From: Streptomyces marokkonensis
GTDB taxonomy: Bacteria > Actinomycetota > Actinomycetes > Streptomycetales > Streptomycetaceae
Reading direction: 5' to 3'
Length of the DNA: 64,000 nucleotides
Assembly (NCBI RefSeq): GCF_008312835.1
Contig: NZ_VSKS01000010.1
Span: 62,001 to 126,000, forward strand
The position numbers and the translations under genes were made by a program. The notes under the pieces are model-generated. The model had not been told where the DNA came from and made no database searches. It was given only the letters and a program-made list of their open reading frames with translations. Positions 37,873 through 45,784 of the stretch are shown here, one piece after another; within the stretch, counting starts at the first letter, position 1, and each line of letters starts with the position of its first letter.

Positions 37873-38798
37873 CCGTGACGTCGTCGACGGCCTTCCAGCC
37901 GGTCCTGGAGCGCATCGCCGAGGAGATCGAGCGGACCCCCGGCCGCGGCCGGCCCGCCGACTACATCCCGGCGCTCGCGGCCTGCGACCCGAGACGCTTC
38001 GGCATGGCCGTCGCCGAACCGGACGGCACGGTGTACGGGGTGGGGGACTGGCGGCAGCCCTTCTCGGCGCAGTCCATCACCAAGGTGTTCACCCTCGCCC
38101 TCGACCTGGCCCGCGAGGGCGACGCCCTGTGGGAGCACGTCGGCCGTGAACCCTCCGGCAACCCCTTCAACTCCCTGGTGCAGCTGGAGTACGAGAACGG
38201 CATCCCGCGCAACCCGTTCATCAACGCGGGCGCCCTGGTCGTCACCGACCGGCTGCACACCCGTACCGGGGACGCGGCCGGCGAACTGCTCGCCTTCCTG
38301 CGGGCGGAGAGCGGCAATCCCGGGCTCACCTTCGACAGGGAGGTCGCCGCCTCCGAGGACGCCCACGGTGACCGCAACGCGGCCCTGGCCCATTTCATGG
38401 CGTCCTACGGCAACATCGACAACCCGGTGCCGGTCCTGCTCGACCAGTACTTCCGTCAGTGCTCCGTCGCCGCGTCCTGCGCCGACCTCGCCCTGGCGGC
38501 GGGATTCCTCGCCCGCCACGGCATCCGCGCCGACGGCACCCGGCTGCTGAGCCGCAGCCAGGCCAAACAGGTCAACGCGGTGATGCTGACCTGCGGGACG
38601 TACGACGCGGCCGGCGAATTCGCCTACCGGGTGGGCCTGCCCGGCAAGAGCGGGGTCGGAGGCGGGATCATCGCCGTCGTCCCGGGGCGGTGCACCCTGT
38701 GCGTGTGGGGACCCGGTCTGGACGAGCGGGGCAACTCGGTGTCGGGCGTCGCCGCACTGGACCGCTTCACGACACTCACCGGCCTCTCGGTGTTCTGA
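37866..38798 (+). CDS. glsA: Glutaminase, serine-dependent beta-lactamase-like family
   Basis: 310 aa, typical length. The Ser-x-x-Lys motif is in FSAQSITKVF, with partner motifs NPFINAGALV and YGNIDNPVPVLLDQYF, and the C-terminal GKSGVGGGIIAVVPG. It hydrolyses glutamine to glutamate. It is translated from within the asparaginase end (ATG at 37866). Together the operon degrades amide amino acids, yielding ammonia, aspartate and glutamate. It ends 13 bp from the convergent carboxypeptidase gene. Confidence 0.93.
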   Translation: MVTVTSSTAFQPVLERIAEEIERTPGRGRPADYIPALAACDPRRFGMAVAEPDGTVYGVGDWRQPFSAQSITKVFTLALDLAREGDALWEHVGREPSGNPFNSLVQLEYENGIPRNPFINAGALVVTDRLHTRTGDAAGELLAFLRAESGNPGLTFDREVAASEDAHGDRNAALAHFMASYGNIDNPVPVLLDQYFRQCSVAASCADLALAAGFLARHGIRADGTRLLSRSQAKQVNAVMLTCGTYDAAGEFAYRVGLPGKSGVGGGIIAVVPGRCTLCVWGPGLDERGNSVSGVAALDRFTTLTGLSVF

Positions 38799-38811
38799 CC
38801 TCCCGGGCCGG

Positions 38812-39972
38812 TCAGTCCGCCGGCACCGGACCCCATCTGAGCCGCAGGAACAGCGCCGTCCCCGCGCCGCCCAGCAGTGCGGCACCGGCGATCGTCCAGG
38901 ACACCGGGCGTCCGGGGCCGTCGCCCCGCCGCACGGGCACCGCCGCGGACTCCGCCTCCGGTCCCCGCAGCGGTCCGCTCCGCTGGGCGTCCAGGGAACC
39001 CACCGGATCGACCCGCCCGGCCGCCTCGAATCCCCAGTCCAGGAGCGAGCGCGCCTCCTCGTACACCGCGAGCCCGTCGTCCGCGCGGGGGTTCATCACG
39101 GTCGCCACGAGGGTGCGACCGTCGCGCCGCGCGGCCGCCACCAGTGTGTTCCCGGCGTTGCTGGTGTAGCCGTTCTTGATCCCGACCAGGCCCCGGTAGG
39201 GTTCGACGCCGTCCGCTCCGGTGAGCAGCCGGTTGGTGTTGCGGATCCCGTAGGAGCCGCCGTCGCGGGCCGGGAACCGTGCCTCCCGTCTGGCGCAGTA
39301 CCGGGCGAACTCGGGGTTGCGCAGCCCGGCCCGGCCGAACACCGCCAGGTCGAAGGCGGACGACACCTGTCCGGGTGCGTCGTAGCCGTCGGGCGACGTG
39401 ACCCGGGTGTCGCGGGCGCCCAGGGCTCGGGCCTTGGCCTGCATCCGCCGGGCCGTGTCCCGCCAGCCGCCGCTGAGCTCCGCCAGCACCCGCACGGCGT
39501 CGTTGCCGGAGCTCAGGAACACCCCGTTCCACAGGTCGGACACGCGGTAGCCGCGGTTCTCGGCCACGCCGACGAGGCTGCTGCCGGGGCCGATGCCCGC
39601 CAGTTCCTCGGCGCTGACCCGGTGTGTGATGCCGGCCGGCAGGATCGGCAGCACGGTGAGGGCGAAGAGCGTCTTGAGGGTGCTGGCGGGCGCCAGCCTG
39701 CGGTGCGCGTCGTGCGCCGCCAGCACCTCGCCGGTATGCGCGTCGGCGACCAGCCAGGAGCGGGCGGACAGGTCCGGTACCCCGGGCGTCCCCGGACGCG
39801 GACGGACATGCGTGCCGGGCCGGTACAGCAGCGACGCGGACGCGGGCGTCACCCGCGGCCCCGGGTCGATGCCGGTGCCGGTGGTCGCCGCGGCGGGCGC
39901 GAGCACCAGCAGGCCCGCCGTGCAGAGCACACAGGTCGACACGGCAGCCCGTGAAGCAAATCCGATAGTCAT
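38812..39972 (-). CDS. D-alanyl-D-alanine carboxypeptidase (S11 family)
   Basis: 386 aa. A signal sequence (SRAAVSTCVLCTAGLLVLAPAAA) leads to a penicillin-binding domain. Ser97-Thr-Leu-Lys100 is the SxxK motif, SSGND the SxN motif and KNGYT the KTG equivalent. A Pro/Gly-rich linker and C-terminal membrane helix (about 355-378) anchor it. It trims pentapeptides in peptidoglycan. TACGTT lies six bases before the ATG and there is no Shine-Dalgarno, so translation may be leaderless. Confidence 0.9.
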   Translation of the reverse strand: MTIGFASRAAVSTCVLCTAGLLVLAPAAATTGTGIDPGPRVTPASASLLYRPGTHVRPRPGTPGVPDLSARSWLVADAHTGEVLAAHDAHRRLAPASTLKTLFALTVLPILPAGITHRVSAEELAGIGPGSSLVGVAENRGYRVSDLWNGVFLSSGNDAVRVLAELSGGWRDTARRMQAKARALGARDTRVTSPDGYDAPGQVSSAFDLAVFGRAGLRNPEFARYCARREARFPARDGGSYGIRNTNRLLTGADGVEPYRGLVGIKNGYTSNAGNTLVAAARRDGRTLVATVMNPRADDGLAVYEEARSLLDWGFEAAGRVDPVGSLDAQRSGPLRGPEAESAAVPVRRGDGPGRPVSWTIAGAALLGGAGTALFLRLRWGPVPAD

Positions 39973-39978
39973 ACCGCA

Positions 39979-39984
39979 AACGTA
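39979..39984 (-). promoter_or_regulatory. -10 box for leaderless start of the carboxypeptidase gene
   Basis: TACGTT read leftward, six bases before the ATG at 39972; no ribosome-binding sequence lies between. Confidence 0.45.
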
Positions 39985-40055
39985 GGAATGGACCCCCGGA
40001 ACACCGCGCTGCCCCGGCCGGAGACCGTCCGCGAGCACCCGGATGCCACACGCCG

Positions 40056-41192
40056 TCAGCCGCCGGGCAGGGTCGGCTGGACGCGCCGCAGGAATGTCGC
40101 GTTGTCGGGAGCCTCGCGCATCCGTCCGAGCAGTGTCTCCAGACCGATCTGCCCGTCCCGGGACCGCAGAACCCGCCGCAGACCCCGCACGGCGTCCAAC
40201 TCGGCCGGACCGAGCAGCAGTTCCTCGCGTCGGGTGCCCGAGCCGATGATGTCGACGGCGGGGAACAGCCGCCGGGAGGCGGCCTCGCGGCTCAGCCGCA
40301 GCTCCATGTTGCCGGTGCTCTTGAGTTCCTCGAACCAGAACTCGTCGGCGCGCGACCCGGTCTCCACCAGGGCCGAGGCCAGGATCGTGAGCGAGCCGCC
40401 CTCCTCGGCCCGCCGGGCGGCACCGAAGAACCGCCTGGGTCCGAGCAGCGCGGAGGCGTCCACGCCACCGCTGAGGGTGCGGCCGCTCGACGCGGCCGCG
40501 TTGTTGTACGCCCGGCACAGGCGGGTCAGCGAGTCGAGCAGCACGACGACGTCCTCACCGGCCTCGACCAGGCGCTTGGCCCGCTCGACGACCAGCTCGG
40601 CGAGAGCGACGTGCTCCTTGGCGGGACGGTCGAAGGTCGACGCGTACACCTCGCCACGCACCGAGCGCCGCATGTCGGTGACCTCCTCGGGCCGTTCGTC
40701 GAGCAGCACCACCATCAGCCGGCACTCCGGGTGGTTCCCGGCGACCGCCGCGGCGAGCTGCTGCAGGAGGACGGTCTTGCCGGTCTTCGGCGGCGCCACC
40801 AGCAGCCCGCGCTGCCCCTTGCCGACCGGCGCGAACAGGTCGACGACCCGCCCGGCAAGCCCGGACGCCGGGTGCTCCAGGCGTAGCCGCTCCCGAGGGT
40901 GAAGCGGTGTCAGGTCCCGGAAGTGCCGCCGGCCGCGCAGCGCGTCGGGCGTCCGGCCGTCGACCCGGGTGATGCCGGTGAGACCGCGGCGGTCGCCGAG
41001 GACGCCCTCCACCCGGTCGCCCTTGCGCAGGCCGTGGCGGCGCAGCAGCGCGGGCGGGACGGACGGGTCGGAGGGCGAGGTCAGGCAGCTTCCGGCGCGC
41101 AGACGCCCCTGTCCGGCCGCGTCGATGTCGAGGACGCCGCTGACGACCTGGGGCTGCTGCTGAACGGGACGGTGATCGATGGTGGTGGTCAT
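40056..41192 (-). CDS. Short transcription termination factor Rho paralogue
   Basis: 378 aa from the ATG at 41192 behind AAAGGA. Housekeeping actinobacterial Rho is far longer (over 600 aa) with an Arg/Asp-rich insertion; this one lacks the N-terminal helical domain. It keeps a reduced RNA-binding OB fold (SGVLDIDAAGQGRLRAG onward), Walker A APPKTGKT (133-140), Walker B DVVVLLDSLTR, and the Q/R-loop segments GGVDASALLGPRRFFGAARRAEEGGSLTIL. ATPase and translocase activity are therefore expected. A second Rho could act under specific conditions or on specific RNAs. Confidence 0.88.
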   Translation of the reverse strand: MTTTIDHRPVQQQPQVVSGVLDIDAAGQGRLRAGSCLTSPSDPSVPPALLRRHGLRKGDRVEGVLGDRRGLTGITRVDGRTPDALRGRRHFRDLTPLHPRERLRLEHPASGLAGRVVDLFAPVGKGQRGLLVAPPKTGKTVLLQQLAAAVAGNHPECRLMVVLLDERPEEVTDMRRSVRGEVYASTFDRPAKEHVALAELVVERAKRLVEAGEDVVVLLDSLTRLCRAYNNAAASSGRTLSGGVDASALLGPRRFFGAARRAEEGGSLTILASALVETGSRADEFWFEELKSTGNMELRLSREAASRRLFPAVDIIGSGTRREELLLGPAELDAVRGLRRVLRSRDGQIGLETLLGRMREAPDNATFLRRVQPTLPGG

Positions 41193-41447
41193 ATGGGCCG
41201 GTCCTTTCGCGGACGACGGGCAGGGACATGCGAGGGAAGGGAGAGAAACCGCACGGAAGGGCGGACACGCGCCCGGGCGGAGGGAAAACACCGCGGCGAA
41301 ACCGGCCGACGAGGTGATGTGGGAAAGCCGCTGCGGTCGGAAACGACGAACAAGGCGGCGAACCGGAGAGAACAAGCACCGACGCCCGAACAGGGGCGTA
41401 CAACGAGTGCTCCCCACACTCTACCACCGTGTGTGGACCGCTGTCGG
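41193..41447 (-). promoter_or_regulatory. Promoter and pyrimidine-rich leader of the short rho gene
   Basis: Leftward CCGACA (41447-41442), an 18-bp spacer and TAGAGT (41423-41418) predict a start near 41412, leaving a leader of about 220 nt. The leader RNA is strongly C/U-rich with few G (segments such as CCCTCCGCCC and CTCTCCCTTCCCTC around 41225-41290), the composition of Rho-loading sites. CCACAC and GTGTGG flank the -10 box as an inverted repeat. Confidence 0.5.
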
Positions 41448-41461
41448 CCGGTGCACTCCTC

Positions 41462-41467
41462 TAGGCT
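41462..41467 (+). promoter_or_regulatory. -10 box for leaderless methyltransferase gene
   Basis: TAGGCT, six bases before the ATG at 41474, with no Shine-Dalgarno sequence between them. Confidence 0.5.
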
Positions 41468-41473
41468 GGTCCG

Positions 41474-42202
41474 ATGTTCAGCCCCGAAGGCCCCAGCCTG
41501 CGTGAACTCGCCGTCCAGGCGCTGTCGTCCGTGGAACGCGGCTACGACCTCCTCGCACCGAAGTTCGACCACACCCCCTTCCGTACGTCGGACTCCGTGC
41601 TCGACGCCACGGTCTCGGCGCTGTTGCCGACGGGCCCGTACGCCTCCGGGCTCGATCTCTGCTGCGGCACCGGTGCGGGTGTCGACGTGCTGAGGCAGGT
41701 GTGCGAGGAGAGCGTCACGGGCGTGGACTTCAGCACGGGCATGCTGGAGGTCGCGCGGGAGCGGATCAGGCCGCAGGGGCCGCCGGTCGGCTGGGTGCGG
41801 GCCGATGCGCGGGCCCTGCCGTTCGGGCCGGTCTTCGACCTGGTGGTGAGTTTCGGCGCCTTCGGGCACTTCCTGCCGCGGGAGCTGCCGGGGCTGTTCG
41901 CTCAGGTCCACTCGGTGCTGCGGCCCGGCGGGCGCTTCGTCTTCCCCGTGGTCGCGCCGCCCCGGCCCGGTACGCCGGCCCACGCGGTGCTGCTGGGGTT
42001 CGACGCGGTGATGCGGGTGCGCAACGCTGTCCGGCGTCCGCCGTTCGTGATGTACTACCGCGCTGTCCGCTTCGGTGACATGTGGCGTGGGCTGTCCCGG
42101 GCGGGATTCAGGGTGGAGTTCTGGGCACTGCCGGAGTTCGGGCGGCGCAGGGACGGCAGCCCGAGGGTGCGACTCGTTGTCGCGTCACGAGTGGAGGCGT
42201 GA
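41474..42202 (+). CDS. Class I SAM-dependent methyltransferase
   Basis: 242 aa. The Rossmann methyltransferase core is clear: motif I GLDLCCGTGAGVDVL, acidic loop VTGVDFSTGMLEVARERI, motif DLVVSFGAFGHFLPRELPGLFAQVHSVLRPGGRF. The substrate is unknown; the fold resembles ubiquinone/SAM methyltransferase group 11. It is divergent from the rho paralogue across a 281-bp region. TAGGCT ends six bases before the ATG, so it is probably leaderless. Confidence 0.8.
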   Translation: MFSPEGPSLRELAVQALSSVERGYDLLAPKFDHTPFRTSDSVLDATVSALLPTGPYASGLDLCCGTGAGVDVLRQVCEESVTGVDFSTGMLEVARERIRPQGPPVGWVRADARALPFGPVFDLVVSFGAFGHFLPRELPGLFAQVHSVLRPGGRFVFPVVAPPRPGTPAHAVLLGFDAVMRVRNAVRRPPFVMYYRAVRFGDMWRGLSRAGFRVEFWALPEFGRRRDGSPRVRLVVASRVEA

Positions 42203-42585
42203 CCGGGAGGTTCCGCCGCGGGTTGATGGGCGGGGATCCCGGCGTCGGTGCGGGCCGGGGGGTGTTCGCGCAGCCCGGCGCTTATGGGGTGCCGTCGCGT
42301 CGCTCGAGCGGGGGGACCCCCATCGCCCCAGCGGCACGACTGCCCGCGGGAACGGCGGGAGCGGCCGGGCGGCCCGCGGAAGCGGCGGCGGCCGACGGGC
42401 GCCCACGGCGCGGAGGGGGTGGGGCGGGGGTGTGCGCCCGCAGCGGCTGGTGCGACTCAGCGCCCCGCACCTCCACCGGGCAACGGAATCGCGCCAGTCC
42501 GAGGACGTACACCCCCGACCCGCCCCCGACCCACCCCCCACCCGTAGGCGCTACGCGCACCCCCACCGCGGGCAGGCGTCCGACG
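42203..42585. other. Intergenic region without recognised gene
   Basis: 383 bp between the stops of a rightward methyltransferase and a leftward GntR gene. Open frames here have biased low-complexity composition (runs of Arg, Pro, Gly), and no start with a ribosome-binding site or recognisable domain was found. C-rich tracts near 42510-42545 could aid Rho-dependent termination of the methyltransferase mRNA. Confidence 0.5.
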
Positions 42586-43329
42586 TCAGACCGCGGCCGG
42601 CACCGTGAACTCGTAGACCAGCACCTCCTCCTGAGCGTCCATCACCAGCTCCGTGATCTCGAGCGGACGGGCGTACTGGTCGTGCACCCGCCGGGTCACC
42701 CGTACCGACGGCGTCCCCGAGATCCGCGTGATCGTGTCCCGGTGGTGCAGCGTGAGTCCCGCCCGGCGCATCCAGTCGTAGGCCCGCCGCAGCTCCGCGG
42801 CGCACGTGCCGTCGGCCCGGTCACGGTAGCGGGACAGCTCCCCGACCTCCGCCAGTGCCACGGAGGAAAACGATGTCACCGCGGTCCGCAGTTCCCGCCC
42901 GTCGGCCGACGCGGACCAGTAGCGGTGCACCAGCGTCGGCCGTCCGGGGACCAGTTCCAGCGCCTCGGCGTGTCCCGGCGGCGGAGCCTCCCAGGCGACG
43001 GTGGCCCTGGTCACCGCGCCGTGGGCGGCACTCCCGGTGCCGAGGGGGAAACCGGAGGAGGCCGGCGTCTCCACCGGCCGGCCCGGCAGCGCGGCATGGC
43101 TGCCCCGCCGGTCGGTGGCGACCAGTCCGTCACGGCGCAGCAACTGCAGCGCCTGCCTGACGGTCTCCCTGCTGACCCCGAAGTGTTCGGCCAGCTGGCG
43201 CTCACCGGGGAGACGTTCACCGGGTGGAATCGTCCCGTCGTGCAGCTCGCCGAGCAACTGCGTCGCGATCTTCCGGTACAGCGGCTCCCCTTCGGTGAGC
43301 GGGTGGTCGTGCGGGGTGGTGCGGGCCAT
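42586..43329 (-). CDS. GntR family (HutC/UTRA) regulator
   Basis: 247 aa from the ATG at 43329 behind GGAGGG. Winged helix at about 10-75 (LYRKIATQLLGELHDGTIPPGERLPGERQLAEHFGVSRETVRQALQLLRRDGLV), then a UTRA effector domain (RYWSASADGRELRTAVTSFSSVAL; RRVHDQYARPLEITELVMDAQEEVLVYEFTV). UTRA proteins sense small sugars, amino sugars or histidine-like ligands. It is 176 bp downstream of the esterase gene on the same strand. The palindrome in the gap is a probable operator. Confidence 0.88.
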   Translation of the reverse strand: MARTTPHDHPLTEGEPLYRKIATQLLGELHDGTIPPGERLPGERQLAEHFGVSRETVRQALQLLRRDGLVATDRRGSHAALPGRPVETPASSGFPLGTGSAAHGAVTRATVAWEAPPPGHAEALELVPGRPTLVHRYWSASADGRELRTAVTSFSSVALAEVGELSRYRDRADGTCAAELRRAYDWMRRAGLTLHHRDTITRISGTPSVRVTRRVHDQYARPLEITELVMDAQEEVLVYEFTVPAAV

Positions 43330-43393
43330 GCCGCGCCCTCCTGTTGGTGACGTTCCGTAGCCGCGCGGGCTCATTGGGCCACCACATCTACCA

Positions 43394-43407
43394 TTGGTCT
43401 ACACCAA
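43394..43407 (-). promoter_or_regulatory. Candidate GntR/HutC operator
   Basis: TTGGT-CTAC-ACCAA, a perfect 5-bp-arm palindrome resembling known HutC-subfamily sites (TGGTCTA...CCA, as for DasR). It lies 65 bp upstream of the regulator's ATG. Confidence 0.55.
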
Positions 43408-43505
43408 CAGGGAAGGGTGGTCCGGCAGTTAGGCCGGAACCATGCGGTGTCCCGGTCACCGGGACCGCGACAACGACCGCGACCCGCCCCGCACCGCACC
43501 GCCCC

Positions 43506-44480
43506 TCAGATGTACGAGCGCATCCAGCGCAGCTTGGCCGCCTCCTGGAACGGGCCGCCGCCCTCGTGGTCGTTGAAGTCGTACACCTCGATGGTCTTGT
43601 CCTCGTGCGCCCACGCGTTGAAGGCGCCGAACACGGTCGAGGGCGGGCACGTCTGGTCCTCAAGTGCCGCCGAGAACAGCGCCGGGGCCCGGCCGCGTGC
43701 GGCGAAGTGCACGCCGTCGAAGTACGACAGGGTGCCCAGGACGTCCTCGAAACGGCCGCGGTGCGTCTTCAGGTAGAGGCCGACCTCCCGGTAGGGGTGC
43801 CGGTCGGTGAGGGTCGTGGCACGCGGGAAGTCGCACAGGAACGGTACGTCCGGCGCGACGCCGGCGAGGTCCGGCACCAGGCCGCCCACCGCCAGGGAGA
43901 TGCCCCCGCCCTGGCTGGCGCCGACGGCCACGGTGCGGCTCGCGTCGGTCAGCGGGTGCGACCGCGCCGCCTCCACCGCGCGGACGGCGTCCGTGAACAC
44001 GCGGCGGTAGTAGTAGTTCTCGGGCGCGTCGATACCGCGCGTCATGAACCCGGGGTACGCCGGAGCGCCGCCCACCGGATCCGCGGTACCGCCCCCGGCG
44101 CCCCAGGCGCTGCCCTGCCCGCGGGTGTCCATCACGAAGTGGGCCCGTCCCGTGGACGCCCACAGCAGGTGCTCGTGGGGCAGTCCGCGCCCCCCGCCGT
44201 ACCCGATGAACTCCACCACCAGCGGCAGCGGCGCGTCGGCGTCGGCGTCGGCGGGCAGGGTCAGCCAGCCCTTCACGGGGTGGCCGCCGAACCCGGCGAA
44301 CGTCACGTCGAGGACCCGCACCGTGGACAGCCCCGTGTCGACCGGCTCGAAACGGGCGTCGAGGTCGTACTCGCGCGCCTCCTCGAGCGTCCGGGACCAG
44401 AACGCGTCGAAGTCCTCGGGCGCCGTGGACGCGCTCCGGTACTCGCGCAGTTCGTCGAGCGGAAGGTCGAACAGGGCCAT
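43506..44480 (-). CDS. Acetylxylan esterase / cephalosporin-C deacetylase-like hydrolase
   Basis: 324 aa, the size of the carbohydrate esterase 7 family. Motifs: FAGFGGHPVKGWLTLPAD, the oxyanion region FIGYGGGRGLPHEHLLWASTGRAHFVMDTRGQGS, the nucleophile elbow GASQGGG (Ser about 190), Asp in ALEDQTCPPST and His in FNDHEGGGPFQ. It would remove acetyl groups from xylo-oligosaccharides or other small esters inside the cell, since no signal peptide is present. A GntR/UTRA regulator follows it. Confidence 0.9.
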   Translation of the reverse strand: MALFDLPLDELREYRSASTAPEDFDAFWSRTLEEAREYDLDARFEPVDTGLSTVRVLDVTFAGFGGHPVKGWLTLPADADADAPLPLVVEFIGYGGGRGLPHEHLLWASTGRAHFVMDTRGQGSAWGAGGGTADPVGGAPAYPGFMTRGIDAPENYYYRRVFTDAVRAVEAARSHPLTDASRTVAVGASQGGGISLAVGGLVPDLAGVAPDVPFLCDFPRATTLTDRHPYREVGLYLKTHRGRFEDVLGTLSYFDGVHFAARGRAPALFSAALEDQTCPPSTVFGAFNAWAHEDKTIEVYDFNDHEGGGPFQEAAKLRWMRSYI

Positions 44481-44860
44481 CAGGAACCGCCTTCGTGAAG
44501 AGACAGTGCGAAGCGATGACACCGTACGTGGATCATCCTTGACCTCGCCAGGGCCTGCTGGAAAAAGTCCAGGTGAAGCGCGTAGAAAGCGATTGCCGCC
44601 GAGGCCTGTTTCCGGGGAGCCGGCCGACGCCCTCCGTGCCTCCCGCGGCGCCGGTCCCGTACGTGGCCAGGGCGCGAGCTGAGACACCGGACCAGGACAC
44701 GGGCGGCTCCCCCTCCGGGCGCGCACGCGGACAGCGGGAGCCCGGGTACCCGGCCGCACCCGCGCGAAATGGGCGGGTGCCACCGCATCAGCCCCGCCGC
44801 ACCGGTCCCGCCGCACCGATCCCCCCGCACCGCCCCCGCCGCACGGGACGGACCTGCCCG
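44481..44860. other. Intergenic region upstream of esterase gene
   Basis: 380 bp. Near the esterase start lies CTGGA/TCCAG (44558-44572), a 5-bp-arm inverted repeat around an A-rich centre and a possible operator. Around 44800-44850 an irregular GC-rich repeat of CCGCCGCACCG-like units occurs. No open frame with a ribosome-binding site and recognisable protein was found. Confidence 0.4.
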
Positions 44861-45778
44861 TCAGCCGAAGCGCTCGATCCGGATCCGCTCCACGGGCTGG
44901 CCCGCCGCCACCAGCAGCCGGGAGGCGTGCTCGGCGAAGGAGTTCGAGCCGCACACATAGGCCTCCCACCCACCGGGAGGTTGCTTGGCCAGGAGCGGCG
45001 CCACATGTGCGGCCGTCATACGTCCCACGGGGACACCCTCCGGGGCGCTCCGCGTGAACACCGGGGTGGTCTCCGCCCCGAACTCGCGTGCGTAGATCAG
45101 CTCCTCGGGCCGGCGGGCCGACACCAGCAGGCGCAGCGGCAGCCGCATGTCCCGCGCCCGGTGGTGCCGCACCATCGACATCAGCGGGACCACTCCGGAG
45201 CCGGCGCCCACCAGCAGCGCGGGCCGGTCGCCGGGCCAGGCGAAGAATCCGCTGAGCGGGCCGCGCACCTCGATCCGGTCACCGGGGCGGGCCACCGTGT
45301 GGAACCAGCCCGAGACCTCGCCGCCCTCCACGTGGTCCAGCGTCAGCTCGATGTGCCCGGAGTCGTCCGGCGCCGACGCGATCGAGTAGTGGCGCTGGGC
45401 CGCGTAACCGTCCGCGGCGGTCAGCCGCAGTATCAGATGCTGGCCGGGAACATGCCCCGGCCAGCCGGGCACCGCGAACCGGAAGGTCGACGCGCGCGGG
45501 GTCTCGCGGCGGATCTCCGTGAGTGTGGCCGTCCGCCACACGGAGGCGGTCCGCTCGCTGACGCCGATGCGTCCGGGCACGGCGAACCGCGTCGGCGGAA
45601 CGAACCGCTCCGGCGCGGTCACCGGCGTCCGCGTCACGCGCGTCGTCCCCTCGGTCACGCGAGCCGTCGTCCCCTCGGTCACGCGAGCCGTCGTCCCCTC
45701 GGTCACGCGAGCCGTCGTCCCCTCGGTCACGGGACTCCTCGTCCCCTCGGCCACCGGCGTCGTCGTCCCCTCAGTCAC
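44861..45778 (-). CDS. FAD/NAD(P)-binding ferredoxin-reductase-type oxidoreductase with N-terminal repeats
   Basis: 305 aa. Residues 1-50 are five to six copies of an eight-residue unit (VTEGTTAR). The catalytic part follows: FAD-binding barrel with QRHYSIAS (the R-x-Y-S motif), then NAD-binding GAGSGVVPLMSMVRHHR, and the C-terminal YVCGSNSFAEHASRLL. It is a two-domain reductase without an iron-sulfur domain. The GTG start overlaps the stop of the sulfite-oxidase-like gene by 8 bp, so it is probably that enzyme's redox partner. Confidence 0.85.
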   Translation of the reverse strand: MTEGTTTPVAEGTRSPVTEGTTARVTEGTTARVTEGTTARVTEGTTRVTRTPVTAPERFVPPTRFAVPGRIGVSERTASVWRTATLTEIRRETPRASTFRFAVPGWPGHVPGQHLILRLTAADGYAAQRHYSIASAPDDSGHIELTLDHVEGGEVSGWFHTVARPGDRIEVRGPLSGFFAWPGDRPALLVGAGSGVVPLMSMVRHHRARDMRLPLRLLVSARRPEELIYAREFGAETTPVFTRSAPEGVPVGRMTAAHVAPLLAKQPPGGWEAYVCGSNSFAEHASRLLVAAGQPVERIRIERFG

Positions 45779-45784
45779 CGGAGT
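45641..45784 (-). repeat. 24-bp minisatellite at the 5' end of the reductase gene
   Basis: Three perfect tandem 24-bp copies (45641-45664, 45665-45688, 45689-45712) are followed by three diverged copies to about 45784. On the coding strand each unit begins GTGACCGAGGGG, so each supplies an in-frame GTG codon and a purine-rich GAGGGG. Copy changes would preserve the frame. Confidence 0.9.

Noticed and set aside
42203-42585. Several short frames on both strands
   Set aside because: Arg/Pro/Gly-rich composition without start signals; treated as non-coding.
44780-44860. GC-rich repeats suspected as a CRISPR-like or structured array
   Set aside because: Units are irregular, short and lack unique spacers.
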